A stretch of DNA of 64,000 nt from Chamaecyparis obtusa (Eukaryota > Streptophyta > Pinopsida > Cupressales > Cupressaceae): assembly GCA_027943335.1 (NCBI GenBank), contig BSBK01006385.1:124001-188000 (forward strand). The letters run 5' to 3'. This document shows, in pieces, positions 33,246 to 46,000 of the stretch. Made by a program: the position numbers and the translations under genes. A model generated the notes under the pieces. The model searched no databases, was not told where the DNA came from, and saw only the letters and a list, made by a program, of their open reading frames with translations. Position 1 is the stretch's first letter; every line of letters starts with the position of its first letter.

Positions 33246-35435
33246 TTGTTGTTATACATATCAGCCACAGAAAGGTCTCTAGGCATATTGTTGGCACAAG
33301 AAGATGAGCAAGGAAAAGAAAGGGAAATCTACTATCTTAGTAGAACCTTAATAAAATATGAACTAAATTATTCATTCATGGAAAGAGCATGTCTAGCAGT
33401 GGTTTTTGCATCTCAACAACTAAGACATTATATGTTGATGCATAAGATCAAATTAATTGCCAAGATTGATCCTCTCAAATACTTTCTAAGTAAAACTACC
33501 TTAATAGGTAGAATAGCAAAATGGGTCATGATCCTAAGTGAATTCGACATTGAATATGTTGATAGAAGAGCAATTAAAGGACAAGTGATAGCAGATCATT
33601 TAGCAGATAACCCAATGGAGTCTACACAAACCATGCAAATTGAATTTCCAGATGCAGAAATTGTCAACATAGAAGCAAAGACATGGAAATTATATTTTTA
33701 TGGATCTTATACACAAGGAGGTTCTGGAGCAGGTATATTCTTGGTTACCCCTCAAGGTTACACTATTCCAAAGTCCTATAAACTCTTATTTCCATGCACC
33801 AATAACATAGTGGAATATGAGGCATTAGTCATTGGCATCAAAATGGCTTTGGAATGGAATATTGTAGAATTACAAGTGTATGGGGATTCCCAACTCATAA
33901 TCAATCAGGTTAATAATGATTACAATACCAAAGATATAACATTGATGAAATATAAAACCTTGATTGATGGATGGAAGAAGTACTTTTCTTTGATCACATT
34001 TGAACAGATTCCAAGAGAAAAGAATAGAGCAGCAGATGCCATGGCTACCTTGGCTTCATTGTTACAAAAACTAGATCAAAATGAGAAGTATGAGTTCTTG
34101 GTGGAAGAGTTGGTAAAACAGGCATTCAACCTTCCTGACACCCAAATTGTTGCTCTTTTACATGGACATGACTCTCCTTGGTATGGACCCATCTATACTT
34201 ACCTTAAAGACCAAGTACTCCCCATAGACCAAACTCGTGCCCAAAAATGTAACTTCATATGCCAAGCCACCCGTTACCTAATCCTTTTAGACACATTGTA
34301 TCGTAAGGGTCTTGATGGGACGTTACTTAGATGTCTAGAGGAAGAAGAGTCTAAGTTAGCTTTACGTGAGGTCCACGAAGGCATTTGTGGTTCACACTCA
34401 AGTGGTCTTAATCTAGCTAAGAAAATCCTTCGTTTAGGGTACTTTTGGACAACATTAGAAAAGGATGCTTGTCAATTTGTGAAGACATGCAGCAAATGTC
34501 AATATCACGGTAACATGATACATGCACCGGCTCAAGAATTACACCCATTCATTACACCACGGCCTTTTTATCAATGGGGTTTTGACTTGATTGGAATCAT
34601 ACATCCTCCATCTTCAAACGGACACAAGTATATCATCACAGCAACAGAATACTTCACCAAATGGGTGGAAGCAGTTCCATTAACAATAGCAACCAGCAAA
34701 CAAATTTCAATGTTCATTTTGAACCACATAATTTGCCGCTATGGTATTCCACATGCCATTATCACGAATAATGGGAAACAATTCAAAAATCAGGATATTG
34801 ATGAACTTTGCATGACATTTCACATTACACATCATTCGTCATCCATTTATTATCCACAAGGCAATGGACAAGCTGAAGCAACGAACAAAAATATCCTCAA
34901 AATATTAAAAAGATCAGTTAACAAATCAGGAAGAGATTGGCACGTGCAAATAAATCCTGCACTATGGGCTTACAGAACTAGTATCAGAACACCTACAGGA
35001 GCCACCCCATTCTCTTTAGTCTATGGAACCGAAGCAGTTCTACCATTAGAAGTTGAAATTCCATCTCTACAAGTTTCATTAAGAGGATTGATCACTGATG
35101 AGGATTATAGGATTGCCAGACTGCAACAATTGGAATTGTTAGAGGAACACCAGACTCAAGCTTATGAGCATTTAAGAGTTTATCAAAACAGGATTTTACG
35201 CAATTACAACAAACACATCAAACCAAGAACTTTTCAAGTAGGAGACTTGGTACTAAGAGAAAATCCCAAAAATCAAGCTGAAAGGGAAAAGAAAGGAAAG
35301 TGGTAAGCTAATTGGATAGGCCCATTTGTGATAGTGTCATCCTTTGGAATTGGAACATATAAGTTATCAGATTGTAATGGTGAAGAATTATAAGAACCTA
35401 TAAATAGCATTCATTTGAAGAGGTTCTACACCTAA
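33246..35435 (+). pseudogene. Element F RNase H, second RNase H and integrase
   Basis: The first RNase H starts with YISATERSLGILLAQ and ELNYSFMERACLAVVFA. The second, after VIADHLADNP, reads WKLYFYGSYTQGGSGAGI, with the first catalytic Asp replaced by Tyr, followed by TNNIVEYEALVIGIKMAL and GDSQLIINQV. This tandem of two RNase H domains marks Tat elements. Integrase: HEGICGSHSSG and CSKCQYHG (HHCC); core Asp in WGFDLIG; second Asp mutated to Asn (IITNNGKQF); Glu kept in GQAEATNKN. Stops at 35304 and 35391 precede the natural end near 35433 (LKRFYT). No chromodomain. Confidence 0.87.
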
Positions 35436-35599
35436 AGCAGATGAAAGAGTATAAAGAGTATCAGATGAGAGAGCATCATAATTATTGTACATAGTTGAAA
35501 AGGGATCTTGAAAATACAAAAACATTTGAAAATGGAAAATCCAAAAACATTGGAAAAGAAGAAAGATAAAAAATAGTGGAAAATTGAGCATGAAGAAAG

Positions 35600-35820
35600 C
35601 AAAAACATTTGAAAAACTATCTCTTGGTGAAAACCTAGCAAATAGGCACCAAGGTGATAAAGAAAAATTAAAAAAATAAAAATACAAAAAAATAAAAAAA
35701 TGAAAAAAATTTTTAAAAAATGAAAAAGAAAAAAGTGCCTTGGTGAAAACCTAGCAATAGGTGCCTCGATAGCAAGAAAAGAGAGCACCCAAAGGTGAAA
35801 ACTTGGCAACAAGCACTTTT
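35600..35820 (+). repeat. GGTGAAAACYTRGCAA motifs in an A-rich tract (element F)
   Basis: Three copies at about 35627, 35738 and 35792 (TTGGTGAAAACCTAGCAA twice, AGGTGAAAACTTGGCAA once), each next to GGCACC or GTGCCT. They are separated by runs of A broken by T/G. Element H carries the same motif in the matching place. Confidence 0.65.
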
Positions 35821-37475
35821 GGTTTCCTTAAGTCATTTCTTTCCTAGTCACATGGGTAGTACATAATGCATCTCATCATCCCATTTGTCTAAACCTTCAT
35901 TGCATCCATCATTTGTACATAGTCATAATAACATTTTGTAGCATCATCCTTTGCATTGCCCAAAGTTGTCAAAATTGATACATCAAACACTTGGGGGCAG
36001 CATAAAACCTATTGGAAAGTGGGTACCTCAAAAAGGATTCAAATGAGCAACATTCAGTCACAAGCAGGAAGGGATCAACATTTTCAAAAGAGAGATCAGA
36101 TTTTTGTAAACCTTTGATTGATATCATTGTTTACTAACCAAGAAGTTGACTACCACAACAAAATCCTTGAGCCTAAATTGACTTATTATTCAGGATTAAA
36201 AATCAAACATCATTCCATGATCAAAACACTTGGAAATACTCTTTGAAGATCAAAAAACAATGCAAAACACCTAGATAGATTCTTTTGAAAAGTTGTTTAA
36301 AAATCTATTTACTTACATTAATTCAATTTGTATCAAGTCTTTTTAGCTAATCAATGATGTTTCGACTAGATTGGCAATGATGGAGACATGATATTTTTCT
36401 TGACTATGAAGTGAATGTTTGGAGGAAGATTCATTGCCTTATGAGAATTCATCTAAAGACATGGTCATCAAAGAACCATCGAGGATTATCTTATAAAATA
36501 ATGAGTTAACCTTTGTTTGTTTACGCAACCGGATACCTTGGATATTTAGATTCTTCATATCTAAATGCCAAAATCCACTTGCAACATAGAATCTGACAAA
36601 ATCGGTATTTGTACTCTCATGATTGTTGGTAATCAGTGATAGTCATATCGATGAGACCGATGGGAAAGCAAAACGAAGGTTACCATATGAGCAATAAAAA
36701 GTGATATTCATAGCATCATGTCAGTGGGCAGTGGTGATTATATCGACTTTCCGGTCCCAAGTGCTCAATGATGAAAATATATCCTCAAGGCATTTATTTG
36801 CTAAAAGCTACTGACACTTAGTTGCATTCATAGAAAAGATTAATTGCATTCATAGAAAGGTTAAATGCATTCTCATGTTAGATTAATGGCACATGCATTT
36901 TTTCCCAAGGGCTTCATTTTGCATCAAAAAAAAAAGGGGGTACATAACATCATCAACAAGGTTAAATCAGCGAGGACACCTAAATATCATCTTTTCTACA
37001 ATAAAAACATGATATTATACTTTTTTCATTCATTCCATATCATTAATCATTACATAGATATTATCAAGGAAAAGAAGGAAATAATCATTTACATATGCAT
37101 ACATACAGATTACATACATGAGAAATAACATATCCAAAAAAAAAAACTTGCATCCATACATGAAGAAAGAAATGCATCCATCTATCTATATCATACATAA
37201 GATACATTGCATCCATAGACACATCCATCCAAAACAAATGCATTAGATAAACACATATAGCAGCATCTAAAGGTAATCTCATATATCATCAAGAAGAAAA
37301 TAGGAGAGATCATAAATGGCCTCATATCACATGTCTACTCAAAACTCAACGCATCAAGTATAACAATGATATCATAAATCAACTCTATAATCGCCCATCA
37401 ACAGGGGCATCAATGTCAAACAAGTATCAAAGTACAACTGGAAAGGTGACACCAAGGTCACAAGAATATGGTACA
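35821..37475 (+). other. Element F post-pol non-coding region
   Basis: No gene is seen. About 37090-37260 is rich in CAT/ACATAC-type simple repeats (ATACATACA, CATCCATAC, ATCCATCTATC). Confidence 0.5.
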
Positions 37476-37479
37476 ATAT

Positions 37480-39260
37480 CAAGTATCTCAACATCAGTAC
37501 ACAACTGATCAACAAGAGCACTCATAGCTCAACTCTCGTCACCACTGGGAGGAGGTCTTGGAGGAGGCTGTGGAGGAGGCTGTGATGGAGGCTGCTAAGG
37601 TGGCTGAAGAGGCGTCTGACCAACCATAGCAACAAGGAGAGGAACCAATGGAGCCAGACCTAACACTAACTACTGAATCATATACGACATCTGTGATACC
37701 TCTGTCCGTAATGCTCCCACATCTGCTCGCAGCTGGGTAGTACTAGAACTCTCACCAACCTCATCGGTACTCTAAGGATCACTTGTATCTATAGGAGCTT
37801 TTCCCTGATCACGGGAAAAAGCTACTGGCATCTTTTGTGCACCTATATCCTGACCATCCATGGTAGCCTGCGGTAATCCTACTCCCGTATCCTGTCCTGC
37901 AACTGGATCCTGCCTAGCAGCCCTCACATGGTCCTGACGATCTATCCTCTATCTATGTGCTACTGCAGGATGAGAAGGAGGAGGAGGTAGTGCCTGTATC
38001 TATATATCTCTCACTCATCCTCTGAGTCTAATCACTGCCCTACCTTATTGTCTACCTCTGTGTCTCCTCCCACCACCGAAATCATCACCATCATCATCTC
38101 TCCCAAGCACTGGCTCTGCAGGGTCTGTAAATCGAGGCATAGGATGCTCCATCAACCAATCTAGATACTCCTGAGTAACCCCGGCATCTCTAATGTGTAA
38201 CCTCATATCCCAGTCCATGTAACCAAGCAGTGATATCTTCCCAATAGCATCATCATATGAAGGCATGTGTCCCCAAGTAGCCCTCTCTGCACTAGAACGA
38301 GCATAAACTACAGATCCCTGAGGCATAGGCTGAATTCGTCCAAACTGCCGTAGCACTCTACCTGCCAAGAATCTCTCAAGAATAGAGTTGATCCTGCCGA
38401 TCATCCATCGAGGAGAAAACATATATGGTAACTCCAAGCTATCCTCTCTCCAATCCTCGACATCAACATATGGTCTCCAATAGACCTCATCCATATCATC
38501 AATCTATCGCTGCCAATACTCCAAATGACCCAAGTGATGCTGTGTCACCATCCCAGTATACTGCCATGCAAAAGGATACCCTAAAGGTTGATCTCGCTCT
38601 GATATAGGATGACTAACTGGTAAGTGCTCCCATATCCAAAGCTACAAAATATGAATCCCAGCAGATAACGAAGCTGATCTCCTATAAACCACCTCATGAA
38701 GATCATGGTATAGTTGTGCAAGCATACAAGATCCCCAATCAAATCATCGAGGCTGATGTAGCAAGTCCTTGATAATCCTACCCCAACCTACTGAAAATCT
38801 GTGACCCCGACGATCAGGTAATAACACGCCACCAATGATAGCACCTAACAACGCTGGTAAAATAGGAAATGAAGCAAACTAAGGCCATAGGATGCAATCA
38901 TCACCTATACAAGGATCTCTGAATACTCATCGACAATAAGTCCCATCATATACTACATCGTAATATGCTATCTCTCCATGTGTCAGGATCCACAGTAACC
39001 TATATACATCCTCAGGAGTAATAGTCATCTCTCCCTGTGGCAGCCAAAAAGTGTTTGTCTCAAAGTGCCAACGCTCTGCGACAATGGTAGTCAAACCTCG
39101 GTTCATCTGGAACTGAGGAAGCTCTAATACACATAATAAACCGTAGCGCCTAATCACTCACCTCTCGGCATCAGTCAACTACTCCCTAAGCTCCATCACC
39201 CAATGTGGTACGGTCCAGAGGTACAGAACAGGGACACCCTCCTGTTTAATCAAAACAAGG
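37480..39260 (-). pseudogene. Antisense plant mobile domain (PMD) ORF in element F
   Basis: On the strand opposite to gag-pol, one frame with several stops reads a plant mobile domain protein (PMD, 'aminotransferase-like'). RGLTTIVAERWHFETNTFWL and PQGEMTITPEDVYRLL (39157-38927) match the family's 'L...LverW..et.tFhlp.gE.tiTLeDv..ll' core. DRRGHRFSVGWGRIIKDLL and AGRVLRQFGRIQPMP (38494-38045) are its later part. Further on is a coiled-coil-like stretch (TQLRADVGALRTEVSQMSYM) and a Pro/Gln-rich tail (SQPPPQPPPRPPP). Most stops (TGA for CGA, TAG for CAG) fit C-to-T decay. Antisense extra ORFs near the 3' LTR are known in Grande-like Tat elements; PMD is also known in other plant transposons. 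Confidence 0.72.
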
Positions 39261-39635
39261 GAATCACATGAGTAACCTACTATCAAGAAATCAAACAATC
39301 AATCATAGTCATCAATTTAAATATACCTATCAGACCTACCAATCCTAACTCTAAGCATTGAGGAAGGATGATCCTAGTTTTATGTCTCAAAGCATTTGAG
39401 AATAAAATGAATGGACGATTAGATCCATGACCTATCATTCGTGATGAAGATTGATTTACCTTATCCTTCGATATCATAGTTACCAATGTCCTAATTCATT
39501 ATTGAAATCAAACAAGGGGAACACCGTAATTGAACATTTGATCCAATTCATTGACGTGATCGATATCAATCAAGTTGACGCAATCGAGCAATCAGACGTC
39601 ATAGAAAAGTCTCAAATAACATAAAAAAAATTTCA
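39261..39635. other. Element F, spacer between antisense ORF and repeats
   Basis: I see no gene or clear repeat here. Confidence 0.4.
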
Positions 39636-39965
39636 CTTACGCGACTTTTCTTTCAGGCGTCATTTATTTTACCAGAGGTGACATCAAATTCACCTTACGC
39701 GTGATTTTAATCATCCGCGTGACTTCATTTAATAGACATGGTACAAGATTTTTAGCAGGCGACATTTTATTATATAAGTTTTTTTACGCGATAAACAATT
39801 AAAATGCTTAAAACCCTAAGCGATATTAAATTGTCCACAGGCGATAAAGGATTTTCTAAAGGCATGAACAGAGCTAAGGAAGGCGATATTATATTTACCA
39901 GAGGTGACATTTAAATTTTTCAGGTGTAATTAAAATGCACGGAGGTGACATTTCTTTTCAAAAAT
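39636..39965 (+). repeat. GGCGACA/GGCGATA motif array near the 3' end of element F
   Basis: CAGGCGTCATT, AGAGGTGACAT, CAGGCGACATT, ACAGGCGATAAA, AAGGCGATATT and GGAGGTGACATT recur. These are the reverse complement of the motif class in the 5' leader (TGTCGCCTGA), so the two ends of the element carry the motif in opposite orientation. Confidence 0.6.
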
Positions 39966-40433
39966 GCAGAATTAAAATTTTAAAATGCATTAAATAAAGT
40001 CATAAATGCAACTTTCGAAACATGAGAAAAATTTGAATGACATACTGGAGGACCATCATTCTCTCTCTGACCGCACCGGCGTGCTCTCTCAAACCGATGC
40101 TCGCGATGTGGGACCACCATCATGTCAAAAGGGCTAAAATCAGAGCTAAAATCTCAAAAGGGAACGGTGAAAATGAATAGTAAAATGAGGGGTTTTACCC
40201 TATTTAAGGTGAAATTGGCCCTAATAAACACTTAAAAATGCACTTTGGACCTATTATATGACATCTTCATTAGCCGAGGCATGAATAAAACTTGCTTATT
40301 TCTTTAAAACGGTATCAGAAATCAAAACATATTCCAACTAATAAAAATCTTTCAAATCAAGGAATTAATATGTTTTATTTCTGAGGGGGCATCAGAGTAT
40401 CAAATTGGCATCACATCAAAAACATTTATCAGT

Positions 40434-40560
40434 GGGGCATATCATATCATATCATATCGTATCATATCAAGTTATCATATCATATCAATTTCATATCAGG
40501 AGGCACATCAATTTCATATCAGGAGACAAATCAATTTCATATCAGGAGAAAAATCAATAT
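40434..40560 (+). repeat. ATCATATC simple repeat and 23-bp minisatellite
   Basis: A run of ATCAT/ATATC units (40436-40485) is followed by three 23-bp units starting CAATTTCATATCAGGAG (40486-40554). ATCAGNAN-type fragments continue to about 40780, close to the polypurine tract. Hypervariable repeats at this place are known in Tat/Ogre elements. Confidence 0.7.
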
Positions 40561-40803
40561 CAAATCTGCTATCATATCAAACCTATCAACATATCAGCAA
40601 TCAGTGAACCTAGGACCTTTATCAGTGAACCCAGGACCTATCATCAAATCAGGACTCATATCATATCAGCACCATCATCAGAGGCACATCATCATCATCA
40701 GGAAGTACATCAATCAGAACGATCAGAGGCATATCAGAACCAGGACCTGAATCAGATCATCATACTAAGGGAATCTTTGAATCGGTGTTCTTCGCACATC
40801 GAT

Positions 40804-40818
40804 CCAAAGAGGGGCATT
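40804..40818 (+). other. Polypurine tract of element F
   Basis: CCAAAGAGGGGCATT directly precedes the 3' LTR start TGTAGACAC. Confidence 0.75.
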
Positions 40819-41672
40819 TGTAGACACAGAAAATTGGCAAAAGGCTTAAATCAATCAAAAGGTGCATCAAGTCATCAAAATAGCACGAAAAATCAATAAA
40901 TGGAACAAAGGCAATTCAAATCAAAGGAAAATTCAATTAAATGATTAAATGATTAAATAAAGCTTGAAAAGGGGAAAAACACTACGAAATTGATTAAATT
41001 TAATTAATGACATAGTAGTTGAAAGCAAAAATCAAAATGAACATCTGACCCTTCATGGCTAAATTTAATTACTTTAATTAATTAATAAATACTAATTTCC
41101 CTCAACAAAGAAAAAAGGAGACAAAATGGACACAAATCACTCACTTTTGTTGAAATGGTCCAGCCTTTTGAAACCATTTAAATGATTGTCCCCTCCTTGT
41201 CCCCCATTTATGGACAAAGCAAAGCCAATTGACCTTACCCAAGCATAACCATGGTTATCTCACTCTACCCCCTACCCTTGGGAAAATCTTATATATTGAA
41301 GGCATTTAGAAGCATAATTCATCCACTCCATATCTTTGAATTGCAGCAAAGCTCTGTCAATTTGCATCCATATCACTCACTTATCATTTGTCATTGCTAA
41401 TTAGCTTAAATTGCATTGATCATAGTAGATTGTTCATCAAATAGAGCTAGAATTTGATAGAATAGATCTAAATTTGCATATCATATAGCTTAATTCTCAT
41501 CTTTAGAGTGTCACTAATGAGGATCATAGCTGAGAGCCTCATTTACCACTTTATTTTAGAGATCCATGAGATATTTAGATTAATTATGCATTATTTAGAT
41601 TAGTTTTCTTTGAATAGTGTAATTGTCTTTTAAATCTTGTTATTTCATGAAGGTGTAAAACTCACACACATA
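40819..41672 (+). repeat. Element F 3' LTR (854 bp)
   Basis: The same length as the 5' LTR. It ends CACACACATA, where the 5' LTR has CACACACACA, and is followed by GTAAT. Confidence 0.92.
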
Positions 41673-41677
41673 GTAAT
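41673..41677. other. Target site duplication (right) of nested element F
   Basis: GTAAT, identical to 24942-24946. Confidence 0.88.
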
Positions 41678-42930
41678 CTTGTACCATATTATTTTGAGCC
41701 ATAGGAACCAACTCCCTAGAAGTACTAGGAGTGTTAGGATTGTAAGGTTGGCTGGCTTTTTGGTTGTAACTTCTTGTTTGATTTTTTTGGCCTTGCTAGT
41801 ATTGGGGCCTATTCTACTAATAATGATTCTGATAGGGCAGCTGATAAGATTATTGGAGAGGTTATTGGTAGGTTTGGTAGGGTTGCGGGAGAGGTTGAGA
41901 TTGAAGCTTCTTACTTATAGTAACCAATTCATTAGAGAATGTATGCAATGTTCTCTTGATCTCATCTAGATCCTGAGATTGGTTTGCAACTGGGCTAATA
42001 GCTTGTTGAGGAGGAACTGGGAGAGGTGGAATAGATGCTAGAGCTGGAATTGATTCCTGGACAGGGTGTAACTCTGGAAAAATGGGTATTGGGGGTCTTG
42101 GAGCTATCTTCCCAGCTTGGATTAGACTATTCTCAGCCCTTATGGCAAGATCATACACTGCTAGAAGGTTATTCCCACCCATTGACTAGATCATAATAAC
42201 AATATCACTATTGATAGCTCTTAAATAATATAGGAAAGCATGTTGGCTAGATGGCCTAACTGTAGCTAGTATTCTATGCCATGTTCTTTGAAATCTAAAA
42301 TTGAAATCCATCATGTATTCTTGAGGTGCTCTTTTGATAGTAGTCAAGTGCTCAACTAATGAAAGATGGTCTGATTTGTCTTCAAACTGATTGGTCAAGG
42401 CTTGACCCAACCCATCCCAATCAGCAATAGAACCAACTGGTAAACTTTTGAACCATTGCAAAGCTTTGCCCTTAAATGAGGCTGCTAGCAATCTCACAGC
42501 AACATTATCTTGAGTGATATTATGAAGAGCACAAAGAGATCCCACATTTCTTATATGTTCAATGGTTGAAATCTGATCTTCTCCCGTAAACATGGGAAAA
42601 CTTTTAAGGGCTGAGACAGGTATATCATTATGCTACTACAAATTTAGAGGGCTACCTTGATTGAAAGCTACAAAAGGATGCAATCTGGGTTGAGCCATTA
42701 GAGGATTTAGGGGAGCTTGAATTGTAGGGGCTACTTGTATGGGTAGTAATATGTATGGACTGAATTGGGTAAGAACTTGTAGGAATGTGAGTAGGCTTAG
42801 GAGCTAGATTGGGAGTAAGATTTGCAGATTTTGATGCACTAGCTTGGGCTGCTTTAGACTTCTTCTTGACAGATGGCAGCTCTGCATACATGAAAGGATT
42901 CTTACTCTGCCTGGTTGGAATCCCACTCAT
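41678..42930 (-). pseudogene. Element E gag, upstream of the nested insertion
   Basis: The frame starts MSGIPTRQSKN at 42930 and shifts near 42785 into the frame used by the rest of gag. The core is at 42593-42186 (AVRLLAASFKGKALQWFKSL, DWDGLGQALTNQF, FQRTWHRI), fitting the retrotransposon gag pattern. A Pro-rich linker (PRPPIPIFPELHPV, PPLPVPPQQ) and a coiled stretch follow. Stops occur at 42186 and 41862. Element F interrupts the protein here. Confidence 0.8.
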
Positions 42931-43054
42931 AAGCTTATATACTGATCTTCATAAAACACCATTAGAGTCACCAGGTATGAATTCAAAATACTGTCACTGC
43001 TCATACCAAACAATAACTTGCAATAAACTTTCAAGGAAATCAGACTTGCTGAGT

Positions 43055-43074
43055 CTGTCCCACCAGGCATGCCA
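43055..43074 (-). other. Primer binding site of element E
   Basis: On the minus strand TGGCATGCCTGGTGGGACAG follows the 5' LTR end. It has the form TGGCAYGCCYGGTGGGAC, which I recall from other plant gypsy elements. Confidence 0.65.
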
Positions 43075-43079
43075 AAAAC

Positions 43080-46000
43080 TATTGTCACTAGGGATTGCAC
43101 CCGAGTATGGCTAAGTATGAAACCTAGAAATCTCATGAAACATGGGAATACTCTCAAGATGTGGGATGCTTCGCTAAGAGTAGACCTCTGGATTAAGGGC
43201 TGGATTCCCCCTTTGGATCACTGAACTATTCTAAAACTTGTGAGGAAAGGGGTAGAAAATGCTTGAAAATAAACAACTGATACTTGAAAAGAAAGGTGAT
43301 CCATGGAAATTTTGAAAGAAACTACAATTGATGATAAGTTTACCTTATCAGCACTTCAAATCTAAACCACAACTCAATCCTACTTTCCTAACCCTCAGTG
43401 AGATAAGGTACTTAAAATTCAGAAAGGAAGAACAACTTCACAATTATGATATTTCTGATTGTACACAAACCACATTACTGAGCTAAGACAATATCCTGAA
43501 TGAACACTTGAATTCAAAATGCAGATCAAGGATATGAAAATATCACAATAATCTTAGCATAAGATTTCAATAACAAAATCCAAAAATGAAGGAAAATAGA
43601 AGGATTAATTATTATTGCTGGAAAGAAACTGGTACAATTGTGTCTCTCAGAGCTATAGTACTCATATCAGAGATAAAAAGTGAAGAGCTAACCTCAATCA
43701 CCAAAAGTGAGAGGTATATGAACTGAAAACTAGGAATCTGCATTCAACTCCACTACCTCCTAAGAATAGAAAAGTCAAAATATGGACCGATGAGGTAGCA
43801 TCATGGTTTGAACGTCAGATTCCTAGATTCCTAGGGGTGAGGAAAGTGGGGGCCTAAAAATAGACAATAAAAAATGACCATCACACCCATTAAGTCATGT
43901 TTTTATAACTGATATCTGACAAGGGCTCATAAAAATGCCACTTGCCTGACATCTTACAATGGTAAAACAATGACTTTTACATTAAAAACAATCCACTAAG
44001 ACCTTTAATAGATACAATTACATTTTAAAGGAAAGCCTTAACCAAAAAGGGAAGCACATCTTTAAAAAATAAAAGCATTAAAATGAAAATTTCAACCCCC
44101 TAAGAAAACTATAGGTTACACGAAAAGATGTAAAATATCAACTCCCCAATAATGAGAGGATATCCATGTAATAATAAACATACATAACCTAAAGTATTGA
44201 GGCATTGGTATAACAACTCAACCCAAAAAGGGAGAAGAAAAGAAAGATAATTATCATAATTCACAAATCCCCAATGTCCCTGCCACTGGAGCCTTCCCCA
44301 TCGACAACTGGCAACTTGTCATCTCCACTCGCAGTCTACTGTAGCTTGAGAATGGAAATAGAAACCCAACTTTCATCAGTATGCTATCAAGGTAGGCTTT
44401 ACTCTAGACAATCTTTTTCATTTCATGTTTGAGTGCACTATGGCTATGGTAGCTGATATCACATTGTCTCTTTACATTCTTGCACTGCAATTTCTTGATA
44501 TTGCTCTATGTATTGTGTTCCATGTTTGCATGCCTCTGTATATTTATGATGCATCTCAGCCTCTTTAGGTTTTGAGGGAATGTATAAACAGTGACAAATT
44601 GTTTCCGTATTTCAGATGACATCTCTCTCGGGCACCATGTCTATTTCTTGTTCACTGTGTATGTTTTATTTCTATATGATCTGCTCATATTCGGGGCACA
44701 TGTTTTAGATGCTAATGGTGATGCTATTCACTGTCATCCCATGGCACTATGCCTCTTTGCATTTTTGGTACTATTATTGGTTCTCACAACATTTGCTAGG
44801 GCACGGCATACTTTGATGTATATACTGCCTTTTCTTTTCATGTGTTCGGCCTCCTTGAGGGTTATGAGAGGTATATCTCTGTATTTGCTTCAATATTATA
44901 TTCTCTATTACTTGATGTTGGACTCTCAAAAAGCTATAAAAGCCCATGATCTTGTTTATGAGCTAGGGCACCGCATACCCACGGTTCCCTGTTGCTTCTT
45001 TGTTGATCATATCTTTCACTTTTCCATATAAATAGAGCATTGCATTTGGTATGTCATGGGGAAAGGCCGATGACCCATGGGTAGGGCACTATGAATAACT
45101 ATTTTGTGTCTCAACCTCTAACTTGGTTTGAACTATATCCCAGGGCATGAGACATGCATTTGTATCATTTTGATATCATTGTCTTTGATTTTGAGTCATT
45201 GGTTATTGTAATGGCATAGCTCGAGAGCATGCTAGGGCATCATTTTATATTTTTTGTTGATGTATCAACCATACTATGATGGTGTCGTTGCTCCTCGGCC
45301 CGTGCCCCCTTTAAAAAATACATTGTTACATCTTTATGGCACCGAGCCTTGAGCTAGGGCACTATGATTATTGGGGTATCATCTATTTATGTATTGACCA
45401 CTATTATCTTCATGCACAACCCGAGCCCACTAGGGCATCATTTTGTATTGTCGTTAATGCTTCTTTGTTGATCATAGGCCGCAGACATGATAACATTACA
45501 TTGTTTGGATGTTTATAGTTTTATTTATCTATCATGTTGTAATGTTCTTCTCATTCACTGATATAGCATTTTTAATCTCTTGGGGCTTCACTTGTATTGT
45601 TGAAGCATTGCAAAAGGACCCAAAGCTGTTATGATTTGTGTTGCTGCTAGTTATCATGCCTTGTTATTACACTGCTTGATCACCATGCTCGACTACTGTG
45701 GGTGAGATATCAATGTTGTACTGTATTATGGAAACCCATTGCATTCTAGTTGTGGCACCATACTTTGTTTTAAGGTATGCTCATTGTTTCAAAGCTCGAG
45801 AGCAATAACATCTCATGAACCTCATACACTATGTTGCTACAACATTGCTCAGCATGGTGTTGATCTCACTGCTATTTTTATTGCATATAGCTTGAGAACT
45901 GTTATGGCACTATTAGTCACTTAACCCATTTGATGACTCATTAGGACACTACATCCACTTTTGAACATTCGGTCATTGCACTTTTTTGGCCACCATTCAT

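Larger units (their letters stand above)
24947..41672 (+). mobile_element. Tat/Ogre-like gypsy retrotransposon F, nested in E
   Basis: Two LTRs of equal length (854 bp; I count about 14 differences by eye) flank a 15 kb internal region, with a GTAAT duplication on both sides. Order: PBS, long repetitive leader, gag, protease, G-patch, RT, RNase H, second RNase H, integrase, A-rich repeats, antisense plant-mobile-domain ORF, minisatellite, polypurine tract, LTR. The second RNase H after the first, the lack of a chromodomain, the large size and the antisense extra ORF all point to the Tat lineage (Ogre/Grande-like). Catalytic mutations (YVDD to YVDN, integrase Asp to Asn, RNase H Asp to Tyr) and stops show it is inactive. 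Confidence 0.9.
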
